The notes beneath the pieces are model-generated. The model searched no databases. It worked only from the letters and a program-made list of their open reading frames with translations, and was not told the DNA's origin. Below, piece by piece: positions 12,296 to 23,645 of a stretch of DNA of 64,000 nt. The position numbers and the translations under genes were made by a program. Position 1 is the first letter of the stretch, and every line of letters begins with the position of its first letter. The DNA is from Calvatia gigantea (taxonomy: Eukaryota; Basidiomycota; Agaricomycetes; Agaricales; Lycoperdaceae): assembly GCA_025093985.1 (NCBI GenBank), contig JACAAK010000011.1:496001-560000 (forward strand), read 5' to 3'.

Positions 12296-13530
12296 ATGGA
12301 AGCTCTACTGCCGACACTTTCTGTGGGCCTAAACGCAAACCGTTATCTGTCGGGTACGCTTAAATTTGATATTCCGAGCTCTGTATAAGGTTGACACTGG
12401 GCTGTTAGCGGTTGCTGTTACTGTCATGCTCTGGGACCACCTGATCACGTTTGACGAAGAATATCGGGGGGTGTGGACCAACAAGAAAGAACGAACTATT
12501 TGGAGGGTTGCATATCTACTTTGTCGGTATGCATCAGATGCGATTTTGATGTTTACTGCGTTCAGTAAGTGTTTTTCCTCCGGACGTTACTAGCTATCGT
12601 AACCTCCCAATAAATCCTACAAAGTTTTAAGTGGGAACGCAGAGTTGAACACGACGGTGCGTATCTCACACTCCGCCCTTGACCTGGTGAAGCTAAACAA
12701 GGCCTGTAGATGTAGGTTACTCCCCCTTTTTTCGTCCGCCCGGGTTAAATTGGCATCTCTTCAAGATGTCGTGGCTGGATCTGGTGTTTCGTCTGGCTTG
12801 GGTTGTCTTTCATAGGTTTTACACAAGGTATTTGCAAAACTTGAGGTAGGACGAATTAACGTGCGACTCCGCTCCGTCCTTTAGTAATGGTCGGACACCG
12901 TATCCACACTTTATGGGGCCATCGAAGGACAATCAGTTATTCAGTATTTGGCGTCTTCCTAGTGTTTATTATCGCTTCTGCGGTACTGGCTGCGTTGGCC
13001 AGCGTTGACCTTCAATGTGAGTTGTCTATCCCGGATATCAGTAAACAGACAACGTTTCATAGCCATATGAAGCGAGTGTCACGTACTTGGAGTTGATCCG
13101 GTCATGTGTATTCAACAAGAAACCTCAGTTCGTGGCGTGGAGTATTGGCCTGCTCGTGAGTCCCCCGACCGTGTGATGCCGTCTGACCTCCGCTTTTATT
13201 TACCATGACAGGTGGTGTTTAATCTGTTCTTGGTTATGATGACCGTTGGCAATGCCCTTGATATGCCTAGGACAAAAAACATAGAGGTTTTGGCCCGGTT
13301 GAACCGAGATGGCGGACGATCGTTTTTGGTATACTTGACACCCATCTTCCTTTGTTCAATATATTGATACGTATCGGATGTAGGGGCTTTTCGGTGAGAC
13401 TCCACAAATCCCCATCAGCTCCTGGTCCAACATAAGACTGATTATGAGCATAGTCTTGTTGTTCATAGCGCTCTGCTTGATTATCTGGGGCAGCGTGAGT
13501 GTCTCATCTCGGACAAACCGGAGTTTATGA
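12296..13530 (+). CDS. DUF6533 multi-pass membrane protein
   Basis: A member of the large Agaricomycete DUF6533 family, seven-helix-like membrane proteins of unknown role, sometimes compared with G-protein-coupled receptors. From ATG 12296 a short exon ends in Asn-Arg-Tyr-Leu-Ser. A 55-bp intron (GTACGC...TTAG) joins it to Met-Leu-Trp-Asp-His-Leu-Ile-Thr-Phe-Asp-Glu-Glu, the family's core motif. Later exons hold Arg-Cys-x-x-Trp-Ile-Trp, a Phe-Leu-Val-Phe-Ile-Ile-Ala helix (from about 12950), Tyr-Leu-Glu-Leu-Ile-Arg-Ser-Cys, an Asn-Ala-Leu-Asp-Met-Pro-Arg motif and a last Ile-Val-Leu-Leu-Phe-Ile-Ala helix ending at TGA 13528-13530. Exons are short, with about seven introns, as usual for the family. 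The final exon join (near 13330-13386) is the least certain. A second member lies at about 30.9-32.9 kb. Confidence 0.75.
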
Positions 13531-14310
13531 TTATCAGCTGATATCATCCGTTGGATAGTTAACTACGAGTTACATGCTTCTGCCGTATGTGTTATTGGCA
13601 TCTTGGTATGATGTATGAAGGTTAATCACAACCCGGGATAGACCTGTGTGGGCGTTCTCCTCGGTGATCACGTCAAGGTTGTTCTGCCGCGTCAATCTAT
13701 CCCAAAAAAAGAATGCAGTACCGAAAGTACGAACGGAAAGCTATGATTCTACCGATAGCAAGGAGAGTCGGTTCTTGCTGTTGAAGAGCTTTTCTTTATA
13801 ATCACGTCTTTTTCGATTGACGGTATTTTCTATTCGGCGTGTACGAACCAGAGCGCGGAAAGTTGGACTCTGTGGTTACTAGTGCTTGATTCGTTTCTTC
13901 AAACTATTGAAAAACGGGGGTGCGGCCCCCCGTACAGCTCTCGGAGACTACCGCGCTGTACTTGCAGGGTTCCGCACCTTTATATCTATCATAATGTATC
14001 GCTCTACCGCGTACAGTTGGTTTGACAGTGGAAGTTGCGATCGACATCGTCAACGCAGGGAATAGAAAGGTATAGGTCGGCATCGTGTGGGCATGAATGT
14101 GTTTTGCCGCAGACAAGCCGGAAGAAATGCTAGGCCTCGAGGTATCTTAGAAAGTTGGTTAACATCATGACGGAGCCCAACATGCATTGTTTCCGGGCGG
14201 TATGAATTAGAGAGTCAACATATCTTTATTCGTCTGTCAAGAACTCAACGCGAAACTATCAACACTCTCAAGGCCATGCCATGATGGGCAATTCACCGCC
14301 GGGCTCCTCG
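13531..14310. other. Intergenic with a strong GC hairpin
   Basis: No convincing gene. A near-perfect inverted repeat at about 13914-13933 pairs ACGGGGG with CCCCCGT around a short loop. It lies between a plus-strand and a minus-strand gene that converge. Confidence 0.5.
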
Positions 14311-16005
14311 TTATAACAGTGGATGTGGTAGTAATTTGGTAGTCCGAGAAAATCGCGTATGAGTTCTTTGGACTTCCAATGCTACTGAGGGTGGAAGAAC
14401 ATGAGGTGCCTGCCAAATCTAGATTCAAAAGAAACAAACCTCTTCAATAATCTCTATAGTTCTTACATATCGTTTCCGGATGTCGTCCGAGTCCCATTCG
14501 ATACAAGCGTCCCAATCAGTTTGTACCACCTCAGAAGTCGGAGGCGACGAGGACGGATGGCCTTCGGCGAGATCAAATATTTGGTGGGAGCTTGGTGATG
14601 TTTGCGGCGATGAGAACTGTTGGGTGCTATTCTTGAGCGCCATCCGCCTCTCGTCTGGTTGATTTTGTGGAAGCAATGGGGTTGGTAAAAAGGTGATGAC
14701 TCTGGTGGAAGGGGCCGCCGTCTCGGAGGGGCCGTTAGGATTAGCCTTGAGACCCGGAATACGGAATGGTCCGCTGTTCTTATTCCTAGGGAGAGGGCGA
14801 ATCCTTGCGTGGTAAGTTTAGCATTATTAGTTGAAGATGTATGCTAGGGTAATAAGAAGAAACCTTGGTTTGAATTTCTTCCGGGGAGGAAGGGTTGACC
14901 AAGTTTCATCCTCGCCCACCTCGTCGTCGTAACACTTAGGTGGCCTGGATGCGGGGAGGCGTGCATGCGTCTCCGACGGTCCTAAGGAGGCGGAGAAATG
15001 CTTTTGATCCTTTTGGCGAGTTGAAAGACTCGGACGGATCGACAATCCTGGGGTCGCAGAGCCTGAGCCTGAATCGGTGCCTTTGATGCCTGGAGGGATA
15101 TGATCAGAGAAGGCGACCGTGTCTACAGAAAATTTTGAGTTAGGCGAGGTAATATTGGGCCCCGAAACGACGGAAGACTGTATATTCGATGGGCTCGACC
15201 TTGCCACGCGCCATCTAGCATTTGATGGGGCTTGTATTTTCTGTCCGAGCCGGTAAGATTTCGTGAGCGATTGCGCGTTTTTGGCAGCTCGCGCGTCTCG
15301 GGGAGGGCGAGGGCACGGAGCAAGTTGAGGAATCACATGGAAAGCGTTCTTGTTAGATTCAAGGGCACGACTCTCAGAAATAGGTCTTGAGGTGTGAAGG
15401 CGTTGAGGAACCGGAGGCGCCGATGGAACACTGGTCAGCAGTCGTGAACCGTGGTTGGGAACAGCGGTGGAATTGAGGCATTTTGTGGATATATGCGCAC
15501 CCAAAGGCGGACTGGGACCTTGCAATTCAAGTTTATTAGCAATGGTAGGAGTTAAGGCAGCAGATTTCTGGATGAAGACCGAAGCAGGTGAGTTCGTCTG
15601 AATTGGAGTAGCAGGTATTGTCGGATGTGGTCCAGGTAGCTTGGCCAGATGCACTGAGCTACCTTCAGTAGCAACAGGAGTAGGGCCTCCTGGTAAGATT
15701 CTTTGTTTCGATTGGTCAAAAAAACGTTCAATGGTGCCAGACTTCTTTGAAGGTAACGGAGGTTCGCGAGCGATAGACCCCGGCTGCGCCGTAGTTCTGG
15801 AACGACAAGAAGCATTAATTTTTGCAATAGAGAAAGGGTTTGGCTTGTAAACGGCTGCATCCTTTCGCGAGGATATGTCAAGATCAGACCAAAGTCGGGA
15901 TTCTTCAGACGCATTTGGCTCCGTATTCTCGTCACCAGAATCGAATTCGTTTGGGGGGACAGAACGGTAGTTGAATAACCAGGGGTCTAGCGGTTGATTT
16001 CCCAT
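14311..16005 (-). CDS. Unknown, largely disordered protein
   Basis: I do not recognise this gene. A frame from beyond 16005 down to 14830 encodes a Ser/Pro/Thr-rich, probably disordered protein. The first ATG in that frame is at 16005 (Met-Gly-Asn-Gln-Pro-Leu-Asp). The frame is open for another 21 codons upstream but begins after a stop without an ATG, so a first exon may be missing. After Lys-Lys-Phe-Lys-Pro-Arg an intron of about 65 bp joins an exon with Ile-Pro-Gly-Leu-Lys. A second intron (48 bp, GTAAGA...CTAG) joins a last exon with Arg-Thr-His-Thr-Arg-Phe-Ser and ends at TAA 14311-14313. Notable is Gly-Thr-Ile-Glu-Arg-Phe-Phe-Asp, like a PCNA-interacting (PIP) box lacking its first Gln. 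Lys/Arg clusters suggest a nuclear protein. Confidence 0.6.
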
Positions 16006-16464
16006 ATAACCTCGTGGTGAGTTGCAGGGGACAAATTTGAGGCCAACAGACCGGGGAAATTCTCTCACTTTGGATCAAAATACAGGCCCACTCCCACGGC
16101 TCCCGTTCATTTTAGGCTGCTTTACACCGCTCGTCACACGTCAAGCTTTCAAGCTTCAAGAACAAGTGTAGACGACTTTACACGACGATGACCACACAAA
16201 TCATATTTTGATAGAAATAAAAATAGAATCACACAGGGGATACGATTACCTGTCAGCGCTTACAATGTCCAGGTCGGAGATTAGGAAGACGAATTCTCGA
16301 GCCCGAGCTTTAATCACAGATATTGGACCCAAAACTGTTAGAAGAACGTCGATGTTAAGGTAACATTTGGATTGCGACAAATATTAACAGCCAGTACATA
16401 GGTCAAGAGGAAGAAGAGGCGAAGCAAGGAAAGTAAAATGTTGCGTCCGGGTTTGATCTTGAAT
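16006..16464. other. Intergenic, no gene seen
   Basis: Probably the promoter of the minus-strand gene at 14311-16005, plus the 3' region of the kinase gene that also reads leftward. The part nearest 16005 may hold an unseen first exon. Confidence 0.4.
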
Positions 16465-19400
16465 TCAATTTCTCAGCCCGGTCGCTTCGGACCGACTGTG
16501 AACGGGCTGGTGCTGTCCAGTTTCGACCATTTTCCGCGGGGTATCGCGACCCAGTGCGGACCTATATTTTGAAGGTGACCACACCTCCTGTTCCTCCGGA
16601 CGCACATCGTTTAAACCATTCAGTAGGTTTGATGATAGGCAGTCACCAGCGGATGGCCGATCGAGGGAATTTAGGCACCAACACGATGTTATGAATGTCC
16701 AAATTTCATCGGTTATCTCCTGTGCCAACTCTGGTGAACTCCTACTATCAGGCCTTGTTGGTACCTCCCCATTGATCAATTTCACCAAAACCGCGTATCC
16801 GGAGGCCACCTCGTAAAATGGTACTTGCCGAGTGAAAATCTATATTATTCGTGAATACATGAATGGGCGGTTGTTCCACTTTCGTACCTCATAACAGACA
16901 CATCCAAAAGCGTACATATCGCTAGCTGTTGTTCTGTGAACTCTGCCGTTATTGAATAGTAGTTCTGGGGCTTCATAACGCGGTGTCGCATCTTCGTGTC
17001 CAGTGGTCTCCAGCGCTGCGAACCTGACAGTCTCCGTGTTATTAACTGACGCAAGCCCGAAATCAGCCAAACATGCACGGCCACATAATGTAACGAGAAT
17101 ATTGGCCTGGAAGAGATGTACGAATGAGCGCTAGATTGCGCAGAGGGATAGAAATATGATATGCACCCCTTTGAGGTCACCATGGACCAACATCTTGCTG
17201 TGAAGATATTCTAGCCCCAAGGCAACATCGCGCGCCTATTTGAACAGTCATTACGAACAAATTATGAACCGAATTCTGTAGACCCACCAAGAGTAGTTTG
17301 TTCGCGTCCGGACACGATTTTAGATATTCTGGAAGTGTGCCATTTTCCATCCAAGGCGAAACTAAGCATATCTGCTCTTCGGCGTTATCAAGATGGTAGA
17401 CTCCATAAAAAGGGAGAATATTCGGGTGGTCCAACTGCCCCCACAAAGCAATCTCCCTCATAAATGCCTGGGCGGCGGCCAGTTTAGGGGGTGTCACATT
17501 TGTTAGATAGGGTGATATGTACCTTCAGGTTTTTCTGTTTTTTCGCAACTTCACGGTATAACCTGACTACCTTTACGCATATTCCTTGTTCCTGGAGATT
17601 TCCTCTAAGAATTTCTGAATAAGCACCACCTGTGACTGGCTCTTTGTCGACTTGGGGGTCGTCTGCGTGCATCAGCGATCTGGGATAGAGGCCTGTAGTA
17701 GTTGTCACACGAATTAAGACAGTAAGGAGTTCACTTCGAGCAGGGCCAATAATTTGAGGAAAACTCAGGAGCTGAATAAGTAATCAGACCCATCGCGGTA
17801 ATCCGTGTAAATTCAGCTCACATGGTGGAGAAGATCGAGGAGGCTCTGGACTTCGCCTTTTCCCTGCAACAGCAATTGACAGCATCCCTCGTCCCGTATA
17901 ACTGAGAGTAGTTGCCTGTATAACAACGTTTCCTCTTCTGGAAGTTGAGAGACTTCAGGTTCGTCAAAACCGGTCGAGACGTGGCCAGGAGCTCGAGAGT
18001 AGTCGACTTTCGTGGCAGGGACAGATTCACAGTAAAAGGGAGGATCCACGGAAGGAAGGGGGGGAGTAGGTAAAGGACGCAGAACAGGAGTATTGCGAAC
18101 CGTGGGAGGGGTAGGTGCGGCCCTGTCCCTCACGGTAGAGTTGACAGCCAGCTGTAAGTCGGAGGCTTGGAAGTCGGATCTTTGAAGGGGTGAAGCCAAG
18201 AATCCTCCGACCATGTTGTGAATTGAAATTACTGCCCGGGAATACGCTCCAAGCTCTTCAATGGAGATGTTTTCGAAGGAAGATTCCCGCAACATCTCTC
18301 GCCTTGGAGGCACGATTGACTCATACACTTCAATAAACCTGCGAATATTACCTTCCTGGGACATGTCATTTGACTCCCGAGAAGATTGGTAAATACCCGA
18401 ACTCGGAGGCAAGCATTGACAGACAAACCTAACAGGAGTTCCAAGCTCGCGTGAGTATCAATCTTCATTCGAAACGACAGAGAAGGTGTCTCACGTGCGG
18501 AGCAGTGTCCCATCGCTGAGAGCGTCTCTAAATGCCTCAATGCCTTCCGTTCCATTGTCCGGCCATGACTCCGCTAGACGGCCCAACTCCTTCAAGAGCG
18601 TAGACATATGTGAATCCAGGACTTCCCGGCCTTCCAAAGTCCCTAGAGCGCTAGCTATTCGCACTTCCCGGTGGAGCAAAGTAGCGGCTATTCGCAGGAG
18701 ATCAACTATCCCAGAGCCTTGATCAAGAGAGTGAGGTGGCATTTCTTCAATTGATATAATCTCAGGGGGATCGAATGTATATGATGGAGGTTCTTCCTCG
18801 GGCAGCTTTAAACAATGGGTAAGATCGATCTCCTTCCAGAGGGCTTGTGCCTACCTGATGGCTTGTTGGGAATCTTGCAGTATAATCACAGACCGCTTCT
18901 GAATTTCCACCGATAATCACAGGTTTACAAGGCATCAGTGGATAGACAGGAGGGAGCCGGAGAGAAGCCATAAAGACGAAGTCCGCACTGAATTCCTGTT
19001 CCACACGCATGGCGCAATGAACAAGGTTAGGGATGAATTACTTGGAAAAAACTCACCGGAACTCGGAGGGGGAACCAAGATAAAGGCAAATACTGGAGGC
19101 AATCAAGTAACATATCTTCAATCATTTCCTCGAGTAAATATTCGTCTGGCCCTGAGTCCCGAACTAGATCACATTCGGATACCACCCTTGCTCCCGAGGC
19201 ACGCCCAATCCGGGGCTGGGAAGCATCTTGTGCCAATGGGAGACCAGTTAAGAAATCGTGGGGAGTATCGGGTCGCACCACCACCTCGCACTCGCGAGTC
19301 GTCCAAGTGAGGGAATCAGAGACGTCCAAGTAGATATTCTGTTGGACCCAACTGTATTGGTCACTTTCATGTCTTGTATCCAGGAGACAGGAACTCTGGG

Positions 19401-19973
19401 AAAAATGAGTGTGGAATGAGGAAGGTGCCAGTGGGAAGGAGATAAGTGAGGAGGGCGCCGATGGGGGGGGAATAAGTGAGGAGGGCACTAGTGGGAAGGA
19501 GGTTGACGAGCAAGAAACGCGGCTTCTAATTCCATTTGATAAGGCTTCGCTGGGAGCAAAACATATATCACCACATGAACTACTCTGATCCGTTTCGTAT
19601 ACATAAGTCGTAAGTAAAGTTGGTTCCAATTGGACGTGCACTGCATCGATATAACATTCCCGCTGTGTCTGGGTTTTGAGACGGACAGAGACGCCGTCGG
19701 TCGTATCAGACTTTCGCAGAGGGACGAGTTTCCGTTCGAAATCAATTACGCCCTGAGCAAAAACATATCTAGTTGATTCGGAAACCAAGGAGCTGTAAGT
19801 CCCACCTGTTCTCTTGCAAAGTACTGCTGCCTTCCGGGCTTGTTCCAGGGGTTAGCCAGAGGGACAGGACCAGTCATAATCTCCTCGTTATCTTCAGCCT
19901 TGGATAAGATACGCCTTGAAACCGTGGATTTGATAGCCCGGAGACAGCGCCGCAGTTTACTCATGTTACCCAT
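16465..19973 (-). CDS. TKL-type protein kinase with long N-terminal region
   Basis: A tyrosine-kinase-like (TKL) kinase of the type expanded in mushroom fungi. The catalytic domain is spread over exons between 17700 and 16500. It has a weak glycine loop (Thr-Gly-Gly-Ala-Tyr-Ser), the lysine in Cys-Val-Lys-Val-Val-Arg, Arg-Glu-Ile with His-Pro-Asn-Ile-Leu, a catalytic loop Val-His-Gly-Asp-Leu-Lys with Gly replacing the usual Arg, Ala-Asn-Ile-Leu, Asp-Phe-Gly, Ala-Pro-Glu and Asp-Met-Tyr-Ala-Phe-Gly. The C-lobe ends at about 16600 and a short tail stops at 16465. Upstream, a helical adaptor-like region (Arg-Arg-Phe-Ile-Glu-Val-Tyr-Glu-Ser-Ile-Val-Pro) joins through a 66-bp intron to Ser-Asp-Gly-Thr-Leu-Leu-Arg and further exons back to ATG 19973. 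One N-terminal intron near 19790 would be only 37 bp, so the first exon is less certain, and the start could lie within the second. Confidence 0.78.
19420..19503 (-). repeat. 33-bp tandem repeat in the kinase N-terminal region
   Basis: About three units of 33 bp encode Pro-Ser-Ser-Leu-Ile-x-x-Pro-x-Ala-Pro-like repeats within the first long exon of the kinase gene. The surrounding protein is otherwise not repetitive, so unit number may vary between strains. Confidence 0.7.
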
Positions 19974-21615
19974 GGAAGGCCTGGGGAGGAGGACGTGTGC
20001 CGAGGGAGGAAGGGTTCACTCGTGCTCTTTAATTCCTTGGTCGCGCCCAACCAAGTTGGCTTCCATGAAAACAGAAGTCTCTCGGAGAACTTGCAGGGTC
20101 TTGAGGCTGTCCACTGGCTGCCCCAGGCTACTCCCGACAGCTCCGTGTTAAAACCTAGCATAGCTTTTCAATTGATTGACAGTTGACGTTGTGGTGGTCC
20201 CTGTGGGAAAAGTTACCACCCAACAGGCAAGCCTGCCACCAGAATAACTCAGGAGAGACACAGCCAAAGCGTGTCAAGCGGGCCAGGAATACTGGAATAA
20301 ATGATGGTTCTTGTGGGTCAGGTGGGAAGATCACAAGGACCGGCACGCATAATCCCAATACATACAACATAGCTAGATGAGCTGGTCAACTCTGATCTGA
20401 GGGTGCGTGCGTAGCGTGGGGTCGACGCTCCAGCGCCAGGGCTTTGCCAAAGTTAAAAAAACGAGAGAAACCCTAAGACGCATATATAATACTGTAGATG
20501 CAAATCTGCAACGTCACCCCCGGGGCCAGAAAGGTGAGCGCCCGCAGAATTTCCATCGATCATTTGCTCCTGGGCCCGAAAGATGCCAATTAGTTATGAG
20601 CATCCCAACTTTTGGAATGGGATGAATGGCCTGAGTGAAAATAGGCCGCCCATAGCCCCGGCCTAAAATGGTGGCGTGTTCAGGCTCTGAGAGTGGGCCC
20701 CCAGAAGTACCAATACCTCACTACCGTTGGTCCTCCCCAACTGAATTTTGCGCCGTCAGTCACTGACAAGTCCTCGAGCACCACCCGCTACATCGGTGCA
20801 GGTTCTATCCAAGATCTCGCTGGCAGCTCAGGGCTGCGTGCTGAGTAACTTAGTAAGTAAGCAAAAATATTAGAAGGTTCCCTTTCGAAGGCTTTTGATC
20901 GTAGGTTAATTTTTGGACAGCCGGGGGAGGGTGTCTGAGGGACCAACACACCTTGCACTACACACAGATGGAGTATTGAAATTTGGCCGGGGGAGAGGAA
21001 CGGAACCCTAATAAGCCCCGGGCCTTGAAGGCACTCCACCTGAGTATGTACATGTATCATGAGAGTAAGTGCGCCGACGCCACGCGAGCGTCACCAAACT
21101 CCCTTGCGTCAGAGGGACAGTCGCTGAGGGCAGCTTTTTTGGGGGCGGTGGACGCGATACTGCCATGCCGTGCTATTCCAGAATTGGTGGCTCCGGCATA
21201 AAGTAAATTTCGTCTTTGCTACCCTTCTGCTGACAATGAACACCGCGCCATCGCACAAAAATGCACGTGAACTACATCCAGCCTCATGTCGCATCTTGAT
21301 GAGGAAGCCGTTGTGTGGATTTGGGTTCGAACGGACGTGGGAAGACCTAACACCCTAGACTCAAGAATAACCTCGCAAACGATTAGATCTTAATCAGCAC
21401 AGAAAACCTCTTACTGAACATTACGGCTTGCAAAGAGCTCCTCCAGGATAATCAATAAACAAGTAACATTACAGTCCCAAGCGACACCTGCGGAAAATCC
21501 TTGTCCATTTTCCTAATTGGTCGTGTGTTTGGGTGTGCTTTATCTTTCAACTCAGGAAAGCTTCTTCTGACAATTACGGATGATCCATATAAACACGTTC
21601 GGCTGAGGCCTGCTG
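19974..21615. other. Intergenic, no gene seen
   Basis: This stretch of 1.6 kb lies between two divergent genes (kinase on minus, dioxygenase on plus). Open frames are short and without family resemblance. A T-loop-like GGTTCGAAC at about 21324-21332 has no matching stem, so I do not call a tRNA. Confidence 0.45.
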
Positions 21616-21622
21616 TATAAAT
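21616..21622 (+). promoter_or_regulatory. TATA box of the dioxygenase gene
   Basis: TATAAAT lies 55 bp before the start codon at 21671, followed by a short C/T-rich leader ending ACAACCACC just before ATG, a good fungal start context. Confidence 0.6.
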
Positions 21623-21670
21623 GGCTGCTACATCAACCTGAGGTCAGCTCCTCCTTGATCTACAACCACC

Positions 21671-23131
21671 ATGTCGCAATCCAATGCTGAGGCAAACATT
21701 GATACCTCCAAGCTTCCCAGCGTTATCGACGTGACCGCGTCTAGTATTACAGAGTGTGTGCACCAGATTAACTCCTCTTGTATGTATCCAGTTTCAATTC
21801 CGGTCTTCCATGCTTTGACCTAACACTCGCAGGTTCTGACGAGAGGACAAAGCTTATCTTCAAGTCTCTCGTAAGCGCAGCGACGTATGGTGATGCGGGT
21901 TGAGGGACTGGGGCTGATCGTGTTGTGCTCAGGTTCAACACCTACATGACTTCGTAAGAGAGACAAGCCTCACTACAGATGAGTGGATGTATGCCATCAT
22001 TCTCCCCCTGGACTTCCCCGATCTTATTAGGTATCCAGGACAGCCATCAATTTCCTGACTCAAGTCGGGAAGAAATGCACCGACCTGCGCCAAGGTAAAG
22101 CAGATACATGTTCCCTTTTTTCCGCATGTCATTGAGGGTATACTCTCAGAGTTTATCTTACTTTCTGATACGCTGGGCGTCTCAACTCTGGTCGATACCA
22201 TTAATAACGCCAAACCTCCGGGAGCCACGGAAGCAACTGTCCTTGGACCCTTCTTCACTGATGATGCACACGACGGTAGTATTGATTTTTTTAAAGATCT
22301 CTGGGATAATCATCTGATCAACTCCATAGTCGAATCTGGAGGTTCCATTGCCTCTGAAGGCAAGGGAGACTACATGTATGTACACGGCAAGATTACCGAC
22401 ACTAAGGGGAATCCTATTCCGGGAGCTGTCATCGAGACATGGGAGGTAGATGGGGATGGTCTATATGATAATCAGGTAAGAGTGGGGTCCTTTGCATGGT
22501 CGGCTAATTCTCAATACATCACTTCCTGAAGTATTCCAACCGTGAGGGACCAGAGTGCCGGGGTCGTGTGCACGCCAAAGCGGACGGCACTTATTCTTAC
22601 CGAGCTGTGGTGTATGTTGGGAACGTCAGTATCGCGGATAATATGGCCTGATCATTTCCTCAACTAGCCCAGTTTCATACCCTATTCCCGAGGACGGCCC
22701 CGTTGGGAGGATGATTCACACACTAAACCGCCATATTTACAGACCTGCGCATCTCCATACCATGGTTAAAGTGCGTACAAATGCATGCGACCTGTTGATC
22801 AGCTCACCGTGATCGTTGTAGGCCGAAGGATTTGAAACGCTGGTTACCGCGCTATACCCGAGAGGGGACAAATTCCTTGGGAGTGACGCCGTTTTTGGCG
22901 TCAAGTCGTCCCTCGTTGTGGTAAGGCTCGCCATCCTAAATTGCCTCTCTCAATTCTGGTTTGACAAGGACCCAGGACCTGGAAAGTGTGGATGACGTTG
23001 AAGTAACCAAAGCGCGTGGGTTCCTTCAGGCCAAACCCCATCGCGCATTGCACCAAGACTTTATTTTGGCTACCCCTGAGGAAGGGGCCAAGGCGAGGGA
23101 AAAACTTAGGTCCTCATGGGTTCAGGCTTAA
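21671..23131 (+). CDS. Intradiol ring-cleavage dioxygenase (catechol/hydroxyquinol 1,2-dioxygenase type)
   Basis: A non-haem Fe(III) enzyme that splits catechol or hydroxyquinol between the hydroxyls, feeding aromatic breakdown products into the 3-oxoadipate pathway; probably cytosolic, as no signal peptide is seen. Exons join over about seven short introns. The N-terminal helical domain reads Leu-Thr-Gln-Val-Gly-Lys and Thr-Glu-Ala-Thr-Val-Leu-Gly-Pro-Phe-Phe. The catalytic beta-sandwich shows Glu-Thr-Trp-Glu-Val-Asp-Gly-Asp-Gly-Leu-Tyr-Asp (first Tyr ligand), Pro-Ile-Pro-Glu-Asp-Gly-Pro-Val-Gly with a Tyr just before it (second Tyr ligand), and Arg-Pro-Ala-His-Leu-His (both His ligands). 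All four iron ligands are present, so it should be active. The C-terminus is full length and ends at TAA. Substrate preference cannot be told from sequence alone; hydroxyquinol or catechol is likely in a litter- or wood-associated fungus. Confidence 0.9.
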
Positions 23132-23645
23132 GGCTCCAGGGGGAACGTGCGGTCCCCCAGTGTAATTTTTTTTGTAATTAAAATGATCCCTACTCTTTTC
23201 CCGAACACGATTTCATCCAAATGGCCTGCTTGCTGGCAGAAAAACCCCTTGGATATTTTGGTGATATTCTTTTGGGGTGTTTTTTGCGGTACACGAATGT
23301 CTTACATTCGTATGCACTGGGCCAACAAGTTGATGTGACACTCATCATATCAATATCATTTTTAGTCCAAAGAGTGTAGTCTTCAATATGACACGATTTA
23401 CACTTTTTGAAATTGCTATGATTTCAATACGACCTGTGTTACATCGACTCATTGGCGCAAGTGATATGGGCGCATGGAGTAATACACAGCCACAAGCCGG
23501 GGGCTGGTGTCGTGATGGGAATAAACGTTTCCGGCCCTTGTTTCACTGTTGCATTTGGCGTTCCTTTGCCTTGTGTAAGAGTCCCCTCTCGCCCTCACCA
23601 ATTGTTATGAGGAACCTCTAGAGAACCCTTCAAATACTGCTCACG
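23132..23645. other. Intergenic
   Basis: The 3' region of the dioxygenase gene contains a small inverted repeat (ACGAATG / CATTCGT, about 23293-23311). The rest is the upstream region of the DUF7330 gene. Confidence 0.5.

Noticed and set aside
21301..21360. Possible tRNA gene at a GGTTCGAAC motif
   Set aside because: The bases on both sides of the loop do not pair, and no acceptor or anticodon stem fits around it.
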